A DNA stretch of 64,000 bases from Macrostomum hystrix (Eukaryota; Platyhelminthes; Macrostomidae): assembly GCA_950097015.1 (NCBI GenBank), contig CATNEN010000005.1, positions 3,773,501 to 3,837,500 of the forward strand, written 5' to 3'. Within the stretch, counting starts at the first letter, position 1. Each line of letters begins with the position of its first letter. Shown here piece after piece: positions 57,671 through 64,000 of the stretch. A program made the position numbers and the translations under genes. Under the pieces are notes generated by a model, which had not been told where the DNA came from, searched no databases, and was given only the letters and a program-made list of their open reading frames with translations.

Positions 57671-57984
57671 TTTCTCTCTGATAGAAATTAAATAAAGAAA
57701 CTAAAATTTGCTTCTAAGGACTTTTCTTCCTCAAAATAGTCTTATTACATAAACTACATCTACTAATTTTCCTGAATGGTTTCTTTTATACTTTAATATC
57801 CTTTATGGACTAGAATATCTCAACCAATCAAAATTCAATTTTAGCTTGTGACAGCCAATCAGATAAGATCAGATTTTTTTCTAACTAAAGAAGCCATGCA
57901 AAGCCAACCGTAGTCAGACTCTCTTAACACCGAATATGACTACTGTACAATATGCTTCTTTTAGAATCCGTGTCAGCTGATCTT

Positions 57985-60045
57985 GAGGATTCTCTGCTCA
58001 TTCTGGAAATCAAGAGTCTGTTATTTTTGGGGATCAACATCTGTGTCAGCTGATTCTCAACATCTGTGTCAGCTGATTCTCAACATCTGTGTCAGCTGAT
58101 TCTCAACATCTGTGTCAGCTGATACTTAACATCTGTGTCAGCTGATTCTCAACATCTGCGTCAGCTGATTCTCAACATCTGTGTCAGCTGATTCTCAACA
58201 TCTGTGTCAGCTGATTCTCAACTCAACATCTGTGTCAGCTGATTCTCAACATCTGTGTCAGCTGATTCTCAACATCTGTGTCAGCTGATACTTAACATCT
58301 GTGTCAGCTGATTCTCAACATCTGCGTCAGCTGATTCTCAACATCTGTGTCAGCTGATCTCAACATCTGTGTCAGCTGATTCTCAACATCTGTGTCAGCT
58401 GATTCTCAACATCTGTGTCAGCTGATTCTCAACATCTGTGTCAGCTGATTCTCAACTCAACATCTGTGTCAGCTGATTCTCAACATCTGTGTCAGCTGAT
58501 TCTCAACTCAACATCTGTGTCAGCTGATTCTCAACATCTGTGTCAGCTGATTCTCAACATCTGTGTCAGCTGATACTTAACATCTGTGTCAGCTGATTCT
58601 CAACATCTGCGTCAGCTGATTCTCAACATCTGTGTCAGCTGATCTCAACATCTGTGTCAGCTGATTCTCAACATCTGTGTCAGCTGATTCTCAACATCTG
58701 TGTCAGCTGATTCTCAACATCTGTGTCAGCTGATTCTCAACTCAACATCTGTGTCAGCTGATTCTCAACATCTGTGTCAGCTGATTCTCAACATCTGTGT
58801 CAGCTGATACTTAACATCTGTGTCAGCTGATTCTTAACATCTGTGTCAGCTGATTCTCAACATCTGTGTCAGCTGATTCTCAACATCTGTGTCAGCTGAT
58901 TCTCAACTCAACATCTGTGTCAGCTGATTCTCAACATCTGTGTCAGCTGATTCTCAACATCTGTGTCAGCTGATTCTCAACATCTGTGTCAGCTGATTCT
59001 CAACATCTGTGTCAGCTGATACTTAACATCTGTGTCAGCTGATTCTCAACATCTGCGTCAGCTGATTCTCAACATCTGTGTCAGCTGATTCTCAACATCT
59101 GTGTCAGCTGATTCTCAACATCTGTGTCAGCTGATTCTCAACATCTGTGTCAGCTGATTCTCAACATCTGTGTCAGCTGATTCTCAACATCTGTGTCAGC
59201 TGATTCTCAACATCTGTGTCAGCTGATTCTCAACATCTGTGTCAGCTGATACTTAACATCTGTGTCAGCTGATTCTTAACATCTGTGTCAGCTGATTCTC
59301 AACATCTGTGTCAGCTGATTCTCAACATCTGTGTCAGCTGATTCTCAACATCTGTGTCAGCTGATTCTCAACATCTGTGTCAGCTGATACTTAACATCTG
59401 TGTCAGCTGATTCTTAACATCTGTGTCAGCTGATTCTCAACATCTGTGTCAGCTGATTCTCAACATCTGTGTCAGCTGATTCTTAACATCTGTGTCAGCT
59501 GATTCTCAACATCTGTGTCAGCTGATTCTCAACATCTGTGTCAGCTGATTCTCAACATCTGTGTCAGCTGATTCTCAACATCTGTGTCAGCTGATTCTCA
59601 ACATCTGTGTCAGCTGATTCTCAACATCTGTGTCAGCTGATTCTCAACATCTGTGTCAGCTGATTCTCAACATCTGTGTCAGCTGATTCATTTGGTGACA
59701 CTAGACCCGCAGCCAGCGAGGAGGCAATTCTGCCCATTTCGCTGACTCCTGAGCACACACGCACACAGATACTGTACGCGGACATGCGCTCATACAGGTG
59801 TGCACATCTGCATCGACTTTCTCATCGTCAGGCAGCGTACATTTCACTGTGCCTTGGATGTTGGCCCTTAAGTGCGTAAATTGCACGACAAGCCCCCAAG
59901 CCTTCTCTCCGCGGCTGCGCCCCAAATGAATGTGGCCTCTCAGCGGAATCGAGCTCAGGGACCTTGGCGCGAAAGGCAAACACGTTAACCGATTTGCAAC
60001 TCACCCTCCCCTGCAGATTCTGAACATCTGTGTCAGTAGGTTTTT
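57985..60045. repeat. 23-bp minisatellite with a CAGCTG in every unit, split by a SINE
   Basis: About 73 units with core CATCTGTGTCAGCTGATTCT, then CAA. Variants (TACTTA, GCGTCAG, an inserted ACTCA) recur in blocks of about 190-240 bp, a higher-order pattern. The array is interrupted at about 59688 by a minus-strand SINE and resumes for about one unit at 60015. Confidence 0.93.
59688..60008 (-). repeat. SINE family A inserted in the 23-bp array
   Basis: Starts ATTTGGTGACACTAGACCCG (3' end, AT tail missing) and ends with a mutated head (ACGTTAACCGATTTGCAACT). Array sequence flanks it on both sides. Confidence 0.82.
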
Positions 60046-60890
60046 AGAGATGTGTCAGGTGATTCTGTAAATATATAGCTGCATGTATCAATTCTAAATG
60101 ACTTCTTCAGCTGATGCGATGCACGATTCGATCCTCGAGTGTCAGAATTTTAATAAACCTTGGAGATCATCATTATCTCGATTTCATATAACGAATTCTC
60201 ACAAGCAAGCCAAAGGCTCATGTCGACATATATTTGATTTCGAAAATTGTCATTTTTCCCTTGCCGTTCCGTTATTATACGGAAAAACGTAGCTCGTATT
60301 AAGCATGAACGGAAAAAAATCTTTTTTTCTGAATTGATTTTCCTGACCCTAAATTTCAACCTAAAAATTGGAGAGTGGCGAGTCTATTATCTAGTCGATT
60401 ATTTGTTATAATTTCTCTTCCTTTAGACACTTTAAATTATTTATTCAACAAGAAACTCTAAAAAATTATTTAACAGAAAATAACTAGTTTAAAACCTGAA
60501 TTTTTTTCATATAAAAAACAAGCGACCACGCTGAAAGTAAAAAACGAAATTACTGGCAGCACTGATATATGGTACTGACAAGTAGCAAGGAACAGAAAAC
60601 ATGCAGCTATGTAAGAAAAAACTAAAACAAAAATCAGTAAGCACACGAACAACTAACGTAAAAGTCAAAACGTAAGGCAACAATCAAATATACTAAAAAT
60701 GAACTAACTAACTAGTAGCAATTGTGAACTTGAAGACAGTAGACAAGAAACAGGAAAGTTTCAAGCGCAAACAACAATGAAATAAAATTTCCAAGAGTAA
60801 TTCTTTTAATTAAGCCACCAAAAGACGATTGTAAGTCACCCTGCTGATCATCGTGGCAACGATTCGAAATTCCGTTAAAATGTACCGCGC
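60046..60890. other. AT-rich 3' flank of the C2H2/polyQ gene
   Basis: No gene or repeat recognised; probably includes its 3' UTR. Confidence 0.5.
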
Positions 60891-60893
60891 GGG

Positions 60894-63846
60894 TTACATT
60901 AACTGACCATCATCGTTGTCACTAATGAGCAGACTCTGCTGCTGCAGCTGCTGCTGATGATAATGCTGTTGCTGCTGTTGCTGTTGATTAGTTTCTTCTG
61001 TCTGCAAAATCTGCTGCTGCTGCTGCAGAGCAGCCTGCAAAGCGGTTGCATCGTCCATAGATGTTCTAACTGCATAGTACGCACCAGACCCATCACCAGT
61101 CGCGTATACCTGCTGGTACTGCGGATAATAGTACTGGGGCTGCTGCTGCTGCTGTTGCTGCATAACAAAAGCGTTAGCCTGTTGATACGCTGCTAACTGG
61201 TACTGCTGCGGATCGTACCCAACGCTGTAGCCCATCATCTGATTATAAGCCTGCATAGCTTCATCATGCTGCTGCTGCTGCTGCTGCTGCTGTTGGTATT
61301 GTTGATGCTGTTGCGAAAGCAGAGCATGTAGATTTGAGTCTGTGCTTTCAACGGCATCGCCAATATTCTGCATCTGCTGTTGGTTTGCATCTGTATTGGA
61401 AACAAAAATTTTTATTATTACTGATCCCCGGTCCTTCGTCCCCTGGTCCTTCGTCCCCTGGTCCTTCGTCCCCTGGTCCTTCGTCCCCTGGTCCTTCGTC
61501 CCCTGGTCCTTCGTCCCCTGGTCCTTCGTCCCCTGGTCCTTCGTCCCCTGGTCCTTCGTCCCCTGGTCCTTCGTCCCCTGGTCCTTCGTCCCCTGGTCCT
61601 TCGTTCCCTGGTCCTTCGTCCCCTGGTCCTTCGTCCCCTGGTCCTTCGTCCCCTGGTCCTTCGTCCCCTGGTCCTTCGTCCCCTGGTCCTTCGTCCCCTG
61701 GTCCTTCGTCCCCTGGTCCTTCGTCCCCTGGTCCTTCGTCCCCATCAGTGAGCAAGATCAGTAACTCGCCTGACTCATCCGTTGTATTAGGCACAGTAAC
61801 GGACACGCTGTGCCGAAACTTCTTGCCTTTAACTTTCTTGCTGCTGTCGGACCTTGACTTTGCCTTCATCTGCAGGTTCGACTTCTTTGCCGAGGAAATC
61901 GAGTGCTTAGCCACAGCCGAGGTTGAAGCAAAATCAGTGGCAGAAGTCGAAGCAGAGGCCGAAGCAGAAGCGGCGGCGGCAGCAGCAGATGTCGGATGGC
62001 GCTTCTTTTCGTGCGAATTCTTAGCACCAATAGTGCCGCACACATAGTCGCAGTAGCTACATTTGAACCTATCGCAGTCCGAATGCTGCAGCGCCTCTTG
62101 CCGATTCGAAAACATGCGCTGACAGCGTCGACATTCAAACATCGGCTTAGGCCGGCAGTCCGGATCTCGAGTGGTGACTACCACCAGATTGTCGGCGAAA
62201 GTCTCACGGCCAGACAGATGGCTCCGATAGCTAGTTGTCTCCTGTTCGTTATCAACTCGCAAGTCGAGTCTTAGACAGCAGACTAGCACATTAGACGATG
62301 AGTTGATAAATTTGGCCCGACGACGAGATAACTCCGAGGCGGTCTGACACGACTGGTCAGGCTGGATGAACGGCATCTGAACGTAATGATTATTTAATGA
62401 TTCAAAGTTAGTGAAAAAAAAACGGTATGTTGCCTTCGATTCTGCCAACATAGGCGCTCGAATCTGCGGCGAGGCCGCATTCTTTTGGGGCTCAGCCGGG
62501 GAGAGAACAGCCGTGATTTTGGGGGTTCCCCTAGGCGCAGTCATAGTATGCGTATACTTTGCATGCCTTTTTATGAGAAAGTCAGCGAGTATGTACTCCC
62601 TATTCACATCGATTTGTGCCTCTAAATATATCAAGGTATTAAAAAAACCAATCGTCCTTACCATTGGCAGATGAATATCGCCCAGATGGTCGGCCAGTTG
62701 TTCAATCGCCATGAAGATTTCTCCGCACAGGCCGCATTCGAATTCGTTGAACTGAATCGGATTCTGGGCTCCTTGAGCTTGATTGTCGCCAGTTGCTAAC
62801 CTAGGCTGACGAACGTAGTCCACTTCGGACTTCGATACAACTGATGCGGCTGCGTCTGCGGCAGCAGAAGGGGCTGGTGTAACTTCAATGTTCGTATCTT
62901 TCGTATCTCCCTCGTTGACGTTCTCAGAAGTGTGCTCGGCAACTGGCAGAATAGTTTCCGGAGTTCTCAGTGTGTGCCTGTCATCTTCTTGATCATGATC
63001 CATGGGTTTGAGATCACCAACTTCGCTGGAATTGCCTCTTAGGCTGTTCTCCAGCCTAGATGTATGATCCAAGACTACTTCTTCAAACTCCATGCGCTGT
63101 TGCTCCTGCTGCTGCTGCTGCATATGATCGTTCTGAGGTGGATTCTGAAACTCTCCATGAAGCTCATAATGATGAATTTGAATCGGGAACTGTTGAAGCG
63201 TATTTTGTTGCTGCTGTAGCTGCTGCTGCTGCGGCTGCTGTTGCTGCAATTGTGGTTGCTGACCAGGAACTGAGCCCCAATCAAAAGTTGGAGTATTATT
63301 TTCGGCAACGGCAGACTCTGAAAAATGAATGGCATCGCCTTGATCACCAGGAAGAGATACTCCAGCTGTGGCAGCTTCAATTAGACGATTAAAGCTATGA
63401 TCAAAGTCGCCATCGCCGGCTTCTTCCGCCTGTGGCTCTGCGGCAGCTGGAACAAGTGCAGAATTATTAGCGACGGCGGCAACGGTAGCATAAGCGACGC
63501 CAGAATCAGTTGCTGCATCAGTTGCTGCATAAGTTTCTACATTCGACTGTAGTTCTTCTTCCGATTCGAGCTTTTTAAACGAGTTTACAGCCGAACTTTC
63601 GCTGGTTGTCTGCCATGCGGCTTCATTCGAGGAATTCAACACCGAGCCTGCTTGTAGAGATCCGTTGCCGCTTTGACAGTCGACTTCCAAGAATGCATTG
63701 CTGACATCAGCAAAGTAGCTAAGACTCTCAAACTGGTCCGTGTCTTGTTTCAAAGATGGGACTTTAGTGGAGTCCATCTGGCTAGACAGGGTGTGAACTT
63801 CTTCATTTGGCTGCTGAAAACTGCTTGACGCCTGGTGATTTTCCAT
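60894..63846 (-). CDS. C2H2 zinc-finger protein with polyQ and (GDEGP)n tracts
   Basis: Three exons: 63846-62662, 62376-61422 and 61390-60894 (2637 nt, 878 aa; phases 0 and 1). The acidic, Gln-rich N-terminus precedes a C2H2 finger at the end of exon 1 (CGLCGEIFMAIEQLADHLGD then IH). Exon 2 has a C2HC finger (CRRCQRMFSNRQEALQHSDC) and another C2H2 finger (CSYCDYVCGTIGAKNSHEKK then RH). An Ala/Ser run, a Lys-rich nuclear-localisation-like stretch and about 21 GDEGP repeats follow. Exon 3 is Gln/Tyr-rich. The parts suggest a nuclear regulator. The family is not recognised. The frame change between the GDEGP repeats and the Gln-rich end is solved only by a 31-nt intron (61421-61391, GTAATA...TTTCCAATACAG); no other GT in the right phase was found. 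Confidence 0.72.
61430..61743. repeat. 15-bp coding minisatellite, (GDEGP)n
   Basis: About 21 nearly identical 15-bp units (plus strand CCTGGTCCTTCGTCC), one with D to N. All reading frames on both strands stay open across it. Confidence 0.93.
62449..62605 (+). repeat. Old SINE family A fragment in intron 1 of the C2H2/polyQ gene
   Basis: CGAATCTGCGGCGAGGCCGC and ATTCTTTTGGGGCTCAGCCG match the family A body; the rest has diverged. Confidence 0.6.
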
Positions 63847-64000
63847 TGTCTCTTTTTACAAAAGAACTTTTTAACTAAGAAGAATCTGTTGATTATTTAT
63901 TGAATCAAATCTCCTAATAAACGGTCAATTTACACTTAGCTCGCTCATTTGAAAGAAAGTCATAGAAAATAGCATGCTGAGAAGAAGGCCCAAGAGGTTA

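Noticed and set aside
57985..59690. Possible CRISPR array
   Set aside because: Units are contiguous 23-mers without unique spacers, and the window is clearly eukaryotic.
61334..62047. 237-codon plus-strand frame with SPGPS repeats
   Set aside because: Antisense shadow of the coding GDEGP array and zinc-finger exon.

Overview
The window is nuclear DNA of an invertebrate animal. It carries eight multi-exon genes with GT-AG introns, including a Cys-loop acetylcholine receptor subunit, sepiapterin reductase, VPS53 and SHQ1. It also holds tRNA-derived SINEs, a mariner, a Ty3/gypsy LTR element and a very heavy load of minisatellites. GC content is moderate. Four genes have a strong splice acceptor 8-36 nt upstream of the start codon, as expected for 5'-UTR introns or spliced-leader trans-splicing. 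A free-living flatworm or another spiralian fits, but the species cannot be fixed from sequence alone.

Layout: SHQ1 (minus, C-terminus off the left edge, 1-3042). VPS53 (minus, 8 exons, 4615-18108), whose 5.6-kb third intron holds a decayed antisense PWWP-domain gene, a MITE and a SINE. A mariner of about 1.4 kb split by a 622-bp TIR element (18838-20830). An NHL-repeat protein (minus, 5 exons, 22830-26465). A quiet spacer with a 22-bp inverted repeat. A secreted PAN plus glycine-rich protein (minus, 3 exons, 28772-30243) with an RFX X-box upstream. A hAT-transposase-like gene (minus, 9 exons, 1153 codons open, 32072-37643) with an internally deleted LTR retroelement in intron 7. Sepiapterin reductase (plus, 3 exons, 38802-43229). 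A gypsy RNase H scrap joined to a duplicated 5' fragment of the PAN gene (44647-45200). A nicotinic receptor alpha-type subunit (minus, 7 exons, 46548-57670). A 23-bp E-box array (57985-60045). A C2H2/polyQ protein (minus, 3 exons, 60894-63846) with a coding (GDEGP)n array.

The genes do not form an operon or an obvious pathway. They serve tethering at the trans-Golgi (VPS53), H/ACA snoRNP assembly (SHQ1), tetrahydrobiopterin synthesis (SPR), cholinergic signalling, secreted adhesion-like roles and probable transcription or RNA regulation.

The unifying oddity is that most introns of SHQ1, VPS53, SPR and the receptor are largely filled by a minisatellite private to that intron. These arrays often run to within a few tens of nucleotides of the splice sites, and some units copy splice-site sequence. 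In the receptor gene the same 21-bp unit occurs in opposite orientation in introns 2 and 5, so the pre-mRNA could fold into a long duplex around exons 3-5. Gene models were built by hand: every exon chain below keeps frame through its junctions, but none has been tested against transcripts.
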